Shown: positions 28,260 through 38,663 of the stretch, piece by piece | Numbering within the stretch: the first letter of the stretch is position 1 | Layout: every line of letters starts with the position of its first letter | Origin: Miscanthus floridulus | Taxonomy: Eukaryota; Streptophyta; Magnoliopsida; Poales; Poaceae | NCBI RefSeq assembly: GCF_019320115.1 | Contig: NC_089591.1 | Span: 61,285,550 to 61,349,549 of the forward strand | Length of the DNA stretch: 64,000 bases | Reading direction: 5' to 3' | Program-made: the position numbers and the translations under genes | Notes under the pieces: model-generated | Database searches by the model: none | What the model saw: only the letters and a program-made list of their open reading frames with translations | Told to the model about the DNA's origin: nothing

Positions 28260-30290
28260 GCGGGCACTAGTCGTTAGGGGGTGGGGGGTGAGGGACACAG
28301 GAAAGGCCCCTGACCACCGCCGCCCGGCCGGCGGCGGAGGCGGATGGTGTACATGTGGGTGTTTCCATCAGAACGGGGCTGCCTAAGCCTAGCTGACTTT
28401 GTTCTTTCCATTCTTGGTCCTGTTTAACTGATGCATCCCATCCGCTACTCTTCTTCGTTCGTCGATGCCTATATTCTTGTCCCGAATACGCCGATTCATC
28501 TACAAACCGCTGGAATTTCCCCTGTATGCGATGCGCTTTCTCGCGGATCATCCAACTGTCGCTGACCGAGTGTGCTGAATCCTCCACGTTTTGCCAATCC
28601 CAGTAGTACTGGAGTATTACGAGAGCAAATGCTCTGTCTTTTTGTGTGCCTCGTTTGACCGCAAACTTCTCATGAAGCCGATGTCTCTGCTGCCTAGTGA
28701 ATACGCCAGAATCAGATGCCCGGGAAAGCGTGCCATCCAGATTTCAGCGTGCTCGGGCGGTGAAAACGGTGCGCCAACCACTGCACGAACCGTACCGTAC
28801 CGTACCCCACGCCGGAATCAGGATGGATCGAGTCGGGCAGTTGGAGCACGCCGTTTCGGCCCCGCGCCGCTTTTGCACGCAGCACGCCAGCGCGCTGGCT
28901 GGCCTCGCTAGGCGTCACTGTCCCTGTCCCTGTCCCTGTCCTTCTCGCGAGGAAGCGTGCGTGCGTGGTGACTGGTAATAAGCTCCGCCGTGTGTCCGGC
29001 GAGTACAGTGCACCGCCCTGGCCCCTGGCGCTGGCAGCAGGGAGCAGGACGAGATTTCCTGGCGCTTGGTCGACGGGGACGCGCGGCGGCTGCTGTGCAC
29101 TACCAGAATTCTACCGCAACAATCATGGGATCGTACAAGGAGGCCGCTGTCCGTTCACGGGGCAAACGCGCCGCTGATGGCTCTCGGTGGCAAGGACCAG
29201 GGACCTGGTGCTCTCCCTCGCGGCTCGGGCGCGCAGGCAAGGCAAGGCAGATACATCCCGGTACCCGGCAGGCGGCAGCAAAGAACGGGCGCGCTCACCG
29301 TTCCGGCGTGGGGGCTGCACGGACGCAATCATGCGGCCGCGCACCACCACGCCACGCAAGCGCAGGCCAGCCTCCAGCCTCCAGAGTCCAGCCGGAGAGA
29401 GAGATAGAGAAAAGAAGATAGAGCCGCGACATCTCCCCGGCTTTGCCAAAAAGTTGTGATCGCCGTTTCGCGCGGCGCGCGTGGTGCACTGGCGTGGCGT
29501 CCATCACGTCCCTTTTCGTCTTTCCCCGGCCGGTCTCGCTCCTCCGCCTGGGGCCCAGGATTGGCGCTCCGCCGGGCCGGACCACGGGCATATGACATAT
29601 CAGCGTTCACACACGCCCGGCCCGCCGGGTCTTTCATCAGAGGAAAAAAAAAACGATATCCTGCTGCTATGCATTTTGTTAGGCGATCAAGAAAGCCGAA
29701 CTACTCCTAGAAAATCTGCCGTCCATCTTTCGGAAAAAGGAAGATATAGGAGTACGTCGTCTTTGCAGGGCGTACGGCTCCTTCGCGTCCCTTTTCAATT
29801 CCACCACCTCCGTTATGCTTGACTGTAAGCCAGAAGAGCGCAGCACGATTGGACAAGTGAGCAGACAAAGCAGCAGCTCATCACTGCTTAGATCCCGATG
29901 TCAGGGAAGGGTCACGGCAGGTACGAAAAAAATGGAGAGTTTCGTTACGGCCTATGCTATGCGTCATGGCAGATTGACATAGTTGAGCTGGATGATGATG
30001 TATATGAATATATCTATATCTGGACTGTGTTAGCGTTGGTTATGTGGTGCTATCCAGATCGAGACTGTATCGTTTCTGCAACACTAGGACGACAAGAACA
30101 GGACGACGCGGTGTCCGTACTCGTTGCGGATCGAGTCAAAACACTCCGTTTTCATGTGGTGGTAATGCAAGCTTGGAGTACTTTATTTTGACCTCGACAT
30201 AGCTAGCTCCGGTAAATGTCAGAAAGAAATGGAAGACAAAGCATAGATAGACCCGGCACCCGGATGCGTGACGACCAGAGAGTATCGCCC
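28260..30290. other. 3' flank of SAUR and GC-rich spacer, copy 1
   Basis: The first few hundred bases are probably the SAUR 3' UTR. The stretch 28700-29600 is GC-rich with overlapping ORFs on both strands and a short ccctgt array near 28920. A 97-codon ORF at 29898-30191 is unchanged in copy 2 but unrecognised. No firm gene was found. Confidence 0.35.
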
Positions 30291-30422
30291 CGTTTTGTTT
30301 GGGTTTGTTGAGCTTATAAGTCATACTTTTTCAGCCAATAAATAGTATTTTTCTCTCACACCAAATTAACCAACATTACTTTTAGACATAGCTTACCAGC
30401 CAATCAAACCCAAACGAACGGG
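30291..30422. mobile_element. Short MITE with gtttgggttt ends
   Basis: It begins cgttttgtttgggtttg and ends caaacccaaacgaacg. The core gagcttataagt...ttcagcc..aataaatagtatttttctctc is of an abundant panicoid MITE type. About 132 bp. Confidence 0.65.
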
Positions 30423-32635
30423 CCTATATTCAGTGCGTCGGTGCTGCATACTACTACTAGCTGCAGGGTACGGTTCAGTCTGATGCGACGTGCAGGGATG
30501 GCCCAGCCAAGAACTACTGTTTCAGATTGATGAGTAGTATATAAGCGCAAACTGTACTCTCTGGGGGTGCAAACCGAACTCAGAGGGAATATTTAGGCAG
30601 TGTCACACGATATCGTTTATGAAAAAAGACGAGAGCAATCAACTAGGAGAAACAAGATGATGTTGTTTTGTTGTGGCCATGTTTTCTCTGTGGCAGCTCC
30701 GCCTGATAATGGGCTGTGATCCGGCCCCAACCCCACTCCAATCCTATGTGATCAATTATTACACCCAGGCCGATCCTAGCACCTACTGATTTGTTTCAGC
30801 TCGGTTCAATCCAATCCTACACGTCGCACCATCCTAATCCAGCCCCAGCCCTTTTTGAATCCTCGGGCCGGATCCTAAATGCAATCTGAGGGCTCTCACA
30901 AGCAAGCACATGTACAGTAATGCAATGAGTACAAGGCCCTGATTAACCAAATCACGGGCACGGCCACTAGCACTGATATGTTAATTTAATTTAAAAAGAC
31001 GAAAAAAATAACATGTAGCCGGATCCAAGTTTCTCCATCCATCTGCTACATATGTCCGTGCAAATTGATTTAATTCAAGAAAATAAGAAATAATGTCATG
31101 CAAATATGTATTGTCCTTCTCTGAATGACATAAGTCACAATTTCTTACTAACAATGCCATTGTAAGACTGCCAGCTGCATCTTGTAGAACTACCAGTTTT
31201 CTTCCAAAATAATTTGATCCTTGCACCTGAAACATAGCAACACTGAAAATCTTATTTCAAAATCTAAAATGCAAGAAACATGTAAAGCATGAACAGAGGT
31301 ACTCATGCCTATCTTTGTACCAAGAAGACTATTGCCTATCTAAAGTAGCAACAGCTATTGCCATATAGGAGAGTAGTAGAAGCAGCAGCAGCTGTTGCAA
31401 ATGACAAGAAATGAGTACAAGCACTTAAGCAGTAGAAAAACAGCAAGACATGATAACTTAACTGAAAAAACAGCAACCACCACACCTCACCATAACCAGC
31501 CCCACACATTAAGACAACACACATTTGGACATTTTCAGCACACATTAGGCATTGTGTTGTCAAAGCGGCACGGAAGCAGAACGGCAAAGCATGAATTAAT
31601 TAATCACTAATTAACTGGTTACACACAGCTGCCTCCCAAGAAATAAACCTAAGTGAGCAAGTACATATATGAGCTGAAACACATGCATATATTTTTAATC
31701 GGCAAGAGCAAATAAGGATCAGCACAGAGATTAACTCAAAACTTCCAAAAGTACCGCTGATATGCTAGTGACTAAATGAGATCAATACAGTACATATATG
31801 CATGCATGCCGAGACATCACGTGAGCTAGCTCAAATGGCTTGTGAATGAACAAGGACAAGACGTTGCTTAGTTCAGTAAATAAGCACTTAAGACAAAATA
31901 TGCAATAATTATTTAACTAGTGATCATTGTGTCATGGAAATGACAATGCATACAAATGAGTTCATGCACTGCAGTTCCTCTCACTCGAACTGCACCAGGC
32001 AAACCTGAAACCAGATCAAAGCTATGCACTGACGTGCTGCAAAATTCAGACAACACAATGCCTAACTGCTGAATGGAGCTACAAAAGAAAAGAGCTTGCA
32101 TGTACTGAATATATAGAGCAGGAAAATGACATGGAGCTGGTTTTGAAGTTAACATGGCTATAATCACAATTAATTGTGTAGATTATGAAAATATGTAATA
32201 ACAGTTTTAGTAGCCTACAACCCAAATTAAGAATGAAAGCAAGCATTATGCTCTACCTTAAAAAATTTCATATCACGGTACTAGTGTTGAGCTTAAGAAA
32301 AAATCATGTTCTTTACCAACTTGGACAGGACACACATGTTGCTAGTGGAGGACATTTAGCAGTAGCATTGTTGAAGTAACATATGTAGAAGAATAGCTAA
32401 AGTAAAATCAAAGCATTTCTGAATATAGGTACATTTTACTATTACAGTTCACAATCAAATCATTGCTGACTACTGAAGCAATTAAACAATGATGGCAACT
32501 TTAGAATGCTGATGGTAAATAATAGGATAGGAAACAACGATATCAGCTAGTAGTTGAAAACAACTCATTCAGAGCCACACGGCGATTCAACTATATCTAA
32601 GACCTCATCAGTAAGAAAATGCCAGCTAGATACAA
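30423..32635. other. AT-rich spacer of copy 1
   Basis: No gene was recognised. A minus ORF at 30981-31235 is present in both copies without a known motif. It may be intron or 3' sequence of the decayed minus-strand locus that follows. Confidence 0.35.
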
Positions 32636-33360
32636 CTACTCTAGTACTCTCAACTCTGCATATTCCAGATGAGTAAATAACTCCATAGCAGTAGTTGAAA
32701 ACGACCGGAGCTTGCAATACTTGCACACAGCCTTCTCAATTCCATCAACAATTTCTGAGTCAACATAAGCCCAAACTTTAGCCCTCTTTTTCCCTGACCG
32801 GCCTGACTGATCAGTGAAGATAGCATCAAGACTATCCTCAACTTCTGCTGCTGTTGCTGATGAAATCCTCTCCATAATATCAAACACTCAGACTAATCAA
32901 TTAGAGTCCCCTAAACCAATGAATGACAATCAATTAGATAGGATACTAAAGTAAGACGCAAAGAAGCTGAATTTCACAAAAAATTATAAGCCTAATTTGT
33001 TTTCATGATAATAGTACAGCTGACTGCAAAATGTTTGTAAATTTGTTTTCATGATTTACAAACAAATTTACAATGGAGCCACTTCTCTTTGCATAACGCA
33101 GCATTGTTGCAACAGATTGGTCATCATGAATATAATCAAGACCATTTTCAAGGTCAAAGCCGGGAATTCTATAAAAAAAATCCATCTCCATTTTGAAACC
33201 CTACTTCTTTGCCCATATCTACTATGTCAAAAAATGATGTTCTCTCAGTCAATTTTTTTAAAAATGCTCACTTGGCCACCATCATAAGAAAGTGGGCCTT
33301 CTTCTGAAAATGAACCCCCATCATGAATTTTAACTGTGATGAAATCACCGTCCATTCTCT
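32636..33360 (-). pseudogene. Decayed MuDR N-terminal-like and BED-like fragment, copy 1
   Basis: Reading leftward: MDGDFITVKIHDGGSFSEEG and PLSYDGGQVSIF (33340-33250), then MDFFYRIPGFDLENGLDYIH and MLRYAKRSGSIVNLFVNHEN (33188-33050), then KKRAKVWAYVDSEIVDGIEK with AVCKYCK (32810-32720). The first two resemble the N-terminal region of MULE-related proteins. The last resembles the start of a BED zinc finger. An in-frame TGA after KKID and at least two frame changes break it. The copy at 62039-62765 shares the stop, so decay came before duplication. Confidence 0.5.
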
Positions 33361-34583
33361 GTGTATCAGCTATTAAAATTAAATAAACCCAGTACTTATT
33401 GAATAACACATGTGTAATTGATAAATTAAAAGATATAATAAATGAAAGGAATCATGTAATACTAAAATAAATTTTATACTGATATGAAGATAACTTTGTA
33501 CAAGAACTGAGAAAACAAATTTTAACCGTGTGCATCACAGCAGATAAAAGCATTGACCAATATCATAGATGGAAGCAGACCAATACAAATAAACAATCCG
33601 TTCTTAAGGAGATCAGTCTAGAAAGGTGTAAATAAAATAAAATAATCCATTTAGATAAAAGAAACGAAAAGAACATAAGCAGATCTGCACCTGTAGCTTT
33701 TGCTCTGGATTTCTTGAAGACGCGTGCAACGATGATCTGCTAACAAAAAGACAAATGGTCAAGTTCCAATCTGAGGAAATAAGCAGATAACGGAGAGGAG
33801 ATAAGCTGCAGCATAAGAAAGAACCAGACCAAAGCTGCAACCCGCAACTCGCGAAACGGAGACGGCCTGCCGCCGCCTTCCGACCGTATGCCTGCGCGCA
33901 CGATCAGAGGACGGAGTCGCAGGGCAAGACACACCCGCCGCCCCTGCTGCGCCGCCTGGATTTTGGTGCCGTGCCGCAACTTGGAGCCTCCGCCGAGGAG
34001 TGCTCAACTGCACGAGGGAGAAATTACTGCTTTTGCGGAGCTTTATGAGGAGTTGTTGCCGGAGTGAGAGGGATTTTTGGCGCGAGCTGCTAATCTTTTG
34101 GCCCTAATTTGTTTTCATGATAATAGGGCCTGAGGAATCGCTGCTACCGCCGCCCTGAGGAAGCGATGGCAACGGATGGAGAAGCAATGCCGCTGATTGA
34201 AGGATCTCGGACACCGAATCGCTGCTGCTGCCGCCGCCTCCTCCTCAACCTGCGCCGCCGCCGCCCCTCGACTGCGACTCTGCGAGGGAGACGCCAAAGG
34301 CAGAATCCGTTTCCAGCATCCTCGGGCCGACCCTGTTCAGACGATCCGTGCAACGACTCAGGCCATATCTACAGCCCAACCTTTTTACAAGCCAATCCAA
34401 TCCAACTCCATCTTTTGTTTACATGACCCATATACAATCCGTAAAATTAGGCCCGTGAGTTGGGGGCCCTTTCGGCCTTTGGATTTACACGATCCATTCC
34501 CAGATTTTACTTGTGGGAGAAAAACACTAACATGGCTGATAAGACGGACTAATAAATTCAAGCGAACAAAGCGAAAGATTTCC
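33361..34583. other. GC-rich flank with CTG/CCG microsatellite, copy 1
   Basis: The stretch 34215-34265 has a gctgctgctg-ccgccgcc run that is 12 bp longer in copy 2. It may be the 5' part of the minus-strand locus. A 24-bp exact direct repeat sits at 32991-33014 and 34103-34126. No gene is assigned. Confidence 0.4.
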
Positions 34584-36227
34584 ACATATATAATCCTGGA
34601 GTACATCTCAATCTTAAAGATAGCCTAGCACACAAGATGGAGTTAGGCAAAGAAACTCGATACTGCTGATTCCTCGGGAGTAAAGACGATCAGCTGCCTG
34701 ACTCCATCAGGGCTCAAACGAGTTCGAGCCAGACCCAGACACATCAGACTGTGACATAATATGAGAACTCAACAGTGCCTCCGAAAGGGTGTGAAGATTT
34801 TAGCCTGCAGCCCTCCAGTCCTAACTCCGCCAAAATTTTCTATCCAAGCACTTCGAAACAGCTTGCTGCAGATGCTTTCGTTCGGAACTCGGAAGCATGG
34901 CTAAATGAGGACCGAAGACCTGGGCCAACCAGCACGGCAGTTTCAGGGCCACAACGTTTTCCCATCAAAACCAGATTTTGGGCCTTACTTCGGGAAATGT
35001 ACTGGCCCTAATATGAAGTAAATACTGGGCCTCGTCAACAGAATTATTTCATGACCACAAGTCCACAAATCGTGTGGAGGGCCCCTAACATGATTTCATG
35101 TCCGTGCAAAAATGAAGCCGAAGATTTCTAAGGCCCAGACTGAAGTATAAGCCAAGATGGGCTTTATAGAGAGAGTAATCCATTTGACCCCAACGCACCC
35201 TGATTTTGAGTTTTTGGCAACCGTGTCCATTATCTTCGTGACACCCAAACCCCGAAGCTTCCACTCATCAAAAAAACAAACCCCGAAGCTGTGTACAGAG
35301 TACCCGTGTGTGTTTGAGGGGTGAGAACACTCAAGAGCTTTTTTACCTTTTCAAAAAAAAAGGAACTTTGTTTACCATCCAATGGCTACCACAGTCAGAG
35401 AAAGTCTATATCCGCTCCCAGCTAGACTTTTTTTCAGAAGGCCGGAGTAAATTGGACACATACGTAAATTAAGAAAATAAAAGAATCTAGGTCAGAAAGC
35501 AGTAAGGGACAGAAGAAAACTATTAAAAAAGATTTAGTTAGTTAGAAATAGTTGTGATTCCCAATGCAAAATCGTTTAGAAAGCTATTATAAAAACATGT
35601 TGGAAAATAATAAAATTTAAAGTTATTATTTCTTCAGTTAATTTGCTTTCCGAGTCCAGTCCGGTCTCGAGTCCGCCTAGCTGTTGCGCGACTGAATTTT
35701 GTTTCCGTGCTCGTATTTTTTTTATCTCGAGGAATCCAGTAAAGCCCGCGCTCGATCGTGTCATCCTGCAATGGAAGGAAACCATAGTGCTCTAGACGCT
35801 TCGAAAGTTCGATGTTGCCGATAATGCATGTAGTAGGTGCATCCATCAGAATTCTGACATTAGTAGATGGAAATCCGTCGTCCCCTGAAAAGCACACTGG
35901 ATCGGTGGATCCCTCCCATTGAACCATACCAACAGCCGGGGATCAGTGCCGGCTTGCTGCTGAGGCCGACCCCAACGCTCCACCCTGTGGTGTGGCCTCA
36001 ACCAACACATAAGCACTCGGCCTCCACGTCGGTTTGTATAGCAGCCTCGCAGTGCGTTAGAGTGATCTGCAGAGAAGGCGATAGCCCCATCTCACAAAAA
36101 GTTCAGACCACTAGTGAAGAGGAGTGTTGGCGCACATTTTAACAGGACCACACCAAGCCTCGTCCAATCCCTGCACGTCATGCCACAAAAACAGCAGATA
36201 CTTTTCAGTGCATGCAAAACAAAGAGG
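34584..36227. other. Spacer with one unrecognised minus-strand ORF
   Basis: ORF 35634-35927 (minus, 97 codons) has a protein-like composition (TNVRILMDAPTTCIIGNIEL, ERGLYWIPRDKK) but no family I can name. It may be a gene or transposon fragment. Nothing else was recognised. Confidence 0.35.
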
Positions 36228-36236
36228 ACAGACGAG

Positions 36237-37335
36237 TATATTTGGCCATGCAGCCCGTAGGCCCGGCCCAAGCACGGGCCGGCACGGAGGCTAGCGGGCT
36301 CGGGCTGGCCCGGCCCGGAGGAGCAGGCCGTGCCTGGGGCAGGCACGTGGCCCGGCACGGCACGGCCTGCTACAGAGCAGCCGACCCACTAGCGGCCTGG
36401 CCTGTCGCCTCCCCGTGCCCCCTCTCCGGTCGCCCGTGCAGTCCCCTCCCCCTTCCCTTCCCCGCTTGCCCATGTAGTCCCCTCCCCCACTCTCTCTCTC
36501 CCTCCCTCGGTGGCCCTCCCTCTCCCTCCAACCACGCCGGCGACCCTCCTCGCTCCCACCATGGCGACGCCCCTCCTCCCTCCCGTGCAGTCCCCTCCCC
36601 CACCCCGCTCGCCCGTGCAGTCCCACCCCACGTGGTCTCGCCCTCCCCCCACTCTCTCTCCCTCCCTCGGTGGCCCTCCCTCTCCCTCCAACCACGCTGG
36701 CGCCCCTCCTCGCTCCCACCATGGCGACGCCCCCTCCTCCCTCTCCCTCCAACCACGGCGGCGAGCGCGGCGCGCGTGGGGGCGCGGATCCGCCCCCACC
36801 TCCTCCCCGGCGGCGAATCTGGCCCCGACCCCGTTCTCGACGACGAATCCGGCCCCCACCTCTCCCTCGTGGCAGATCCGGCCCCCGCCTCGTCCCCCGC
36901 GGCGGATCCGGCCCCCACCTCGTCCTCGGCAGCAGATCCGGCCCCCACCTCATCCCCAGCGGCAGATCTAGCCCCCTGCTCGTCCTCGGCGGCGGATCCA
37001 GCATCCTCCTCCCCGCGTGCAAGTGGATTTGGCGGCGGAGATCCGGTGGCGGCGCTTTCTCCTCCCTCTGGCGGCGCCCTCTCTCCTCGGGCACGCCGCA
37101 CGCGACGGGTGCCCCTTCCTGCCCTTGCACCTCTCTCTCTCTCTCAGTGTGCCTTGGGCTAGCATGGCCTGTTAGCTGTGGCGTGCTTCTCGAGCTGGCT
37201 CGGCACGGAAATCGGCCCATAGGGCCAGGCCCGTGGCCCTGTGAGGCACGGCCCAGGGGGCCCGACATGTCGTGCCGGCCCGACCCCTATGGGCCGTGCT
37301 TTTCACGTGCCCGGCCCGGCCCGTTGGCCATCTAT
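36237..37335. mobile_element. GC-rich 1.1-kb element flanked by a 9-bp direct repeat
   Basis: The repeat acagacgag lies at 36228-36236 and 37336-37344. Ends are weakly inverted (tatatttggccat against atagatggccaac), with cggcccaagcacgggcc-type sequence at both sides. The inside has a tandem repeat of about 170 bp (36490-36730; shared block ccaaccacgc..ggcg, ctcgctcccaccatggcgac) and shorter agatccggcccccacctc repeats (36860-36970). Opposed ORFs of 316 and 325 codons reflect base composition. A 9-bp duplication suggests a MULE. Confidence 0.6.
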
Positions 37336-37642
37336 ACAGACGAGCAGTACATTGCGTTGGGAAAAGTATATGTCCCAGATTTTTCTATCTACATGGCATT
37401 GCACTTTTATTTAAGGCTAACGCAGCTGTTAGCCTGCGTTGGGGCTGCCCTGAAGTAACCCCTGTATAATTGACGTTAGTGTCACAGTACGTGCCACTGT
37501 TATGAGTCGTGGAAGCGATCACACCCGGACGAACAACGATGGGCCTACTAATCCTCTCCCCGGGTCGCCGATCCAGAATCGGTCAGGATACACGGACACA
37601 CAAATCCTCGAATCACGCGAAAGCAAGTCGCGATCACCATAA

Positions 37643-38029
37643 ACCGATGAACAAACAGGCCATTATAAGTCGGATGAAGCTGTATGGGCCCGACGCTGGT
37701 GCAAGGCTTTCAAGAAGCAACGCGACCACGCCGAGATGGCTCACCGGTTCAAGATATTCGAATATTATGCACAGTATGTGCACGACTGGAACACTTATGT
37801 TCCTGAAGATCCAGAGGAAGCAGCCATTCACCTTGAGAAAAGAAGAGAGGCCACGTTACTTCTTTCAAAAGGCGAAGACGTCTCACACCTTGATGAGGGG
37901 CATGTGCCATATGCATTGGGTCGACTCTCCGACGGGGGAGATCCAGTTCTTCGTGAATGCGATTATGACTTGTTAAAGCTAATCGAAGAGAGGGAATCGA
38001 AGCATGCAGTGCTGTCAAAGATGTTATAG
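37643..38029 (+). CDS. Possible I29 (cathepsin propeptide inhibitor)-like protein, partial
   Basis: The frame is open from 37643 to TAG near 38027. It reads SDEAVWARRWCKAFKKQRDH, AEMAHRFKIFEYYAQYVHDW and so on, which resembles the ERFNIN-type propeptide helix region of C1A cysteine proteases. Grasses have small proteins with this domain alone. The rest (PEDPEEAAIHLEKRREATLL, YDLLKLIEERESKHAVL) is charged and unrecognised. There is no good ATG at the start, so an upstream exon is likely. It could also be a transposon-derived fragment. Confidence 0.4.
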   Translation, partial: TDEQTGHYKSDEAVWARRWCKAFKKQRDHAEMAHRFKIFEYYAQYVHDWNTYVPEDPEEAAIHLEKRREATLLLSKGEDVSHLDEGHVPYALGRLSDGGDPVLRECDYDLLKLIEERESKHAVLSKML

Positions 38030-38428
38030 TAGAGCAGCTTGCTTAGGGAAACCCCAGACAGACCTTGAATGAGATGATGATCTGAACTCGCCAAATCTCT
38101 CTAATGCGATAAGTTCCGCTTTATTTGCTGTTCCATGTACTTGTGCTTCCATATGTGCTATGTTGTACTACTACCATGTCAAGGCGTCACCGGTCTGCGA
38201 CAACAGTCGGAGTCGCGCCACGCAACTGCCCATGCTGCACTCTTATCTCGCCAGCTGGGGAGACAGAGAAGGAGAAGCGACGGCCGTTCGTTCCCCTGTG
38301 CCTACGCCTCGTGTAGTCTCGCTCTCGCCTGACTGACGACGATGATCCCCGGATGGACCGGAGCCAGACCAGAGTCACCGGCCAGCCGTTCGAGCAGGAA
38401 TCGTCGTGTGGACTCGACTCGACCGACG
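38030..38428. other. Upstream region of the PDLP gene
   Basis: No gene was recognised. It probably contains promoter sequence for the gene starting at 38664. Confidence 0.4.
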
Positions 38429-38436
38429 TATAAAAT
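38429..38436 (+). promoter_or_regulatory. TATA box of the PDLP gene
   Basis: TATAAAAT in gacgtataaaatttc, 235 bases before the ATG; a ccaccaccacc-rich leader follows. Confidence 0.6.
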
Positions 38437-38663
38437 TTCTAGAGAGGCCGCGCGCGCACCACAAGTCCTCCAGCTTCCCCAAGCGCAACGAAAGCGCGCA
38501 TTTATTCTGTAAACTCCCCACCACCACCACCTCTCTCCTCACTGGCACTGCCTAGACAAGGAGTCAAGGACTCGGAAAAGCATCGGGCGATCGCCACTGC
38601 TCGCCAGCCCCAGGGCCAGCCAGCCAGCGACGCACGGCAAGAACGCGCGCAGTTCCGTCAGTC

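Larger units (their letters stand above)
17203..34583. repeat. Segmental duplication, copy 1 (visible matching part)
   Basis: From ccccaaaatccaaacttt at 17203 to the acaaagcg..agatttcc stretch near 34583, the sequence matches 46577-64000 in the same order and orientation. The offset drifts only from 29374 to about 29427 through small indels. Substitutions are rare by eye, and the SAUR protein is unchanged. The unit seems to extend to 46576, a period of about 29.4 kb. Confidence 0.97.

Noticed and set aside
27398..28270. 290-codon ORF over the SAUR gene (also 56819-57691)
   Set aside because: It is in another frame than the SAUR protein, starts upstream of the TATA box and has no domain. The SAUR frame explains the conservation.
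29898..30191. 97-codon ORF as a gene
   Set aside because: No motif, and its conservation is explained by the duplication. It is recorded only as spacer.
36212..37268. Overlapping ORFs of 316 (plus) and 325 (minus) codons
   Set aside because: Both are made of low-complexity proline, serine, arginine and glycine repeats in GC-rich repeat DNA. Long ORFs on both strands follow from the base composition.
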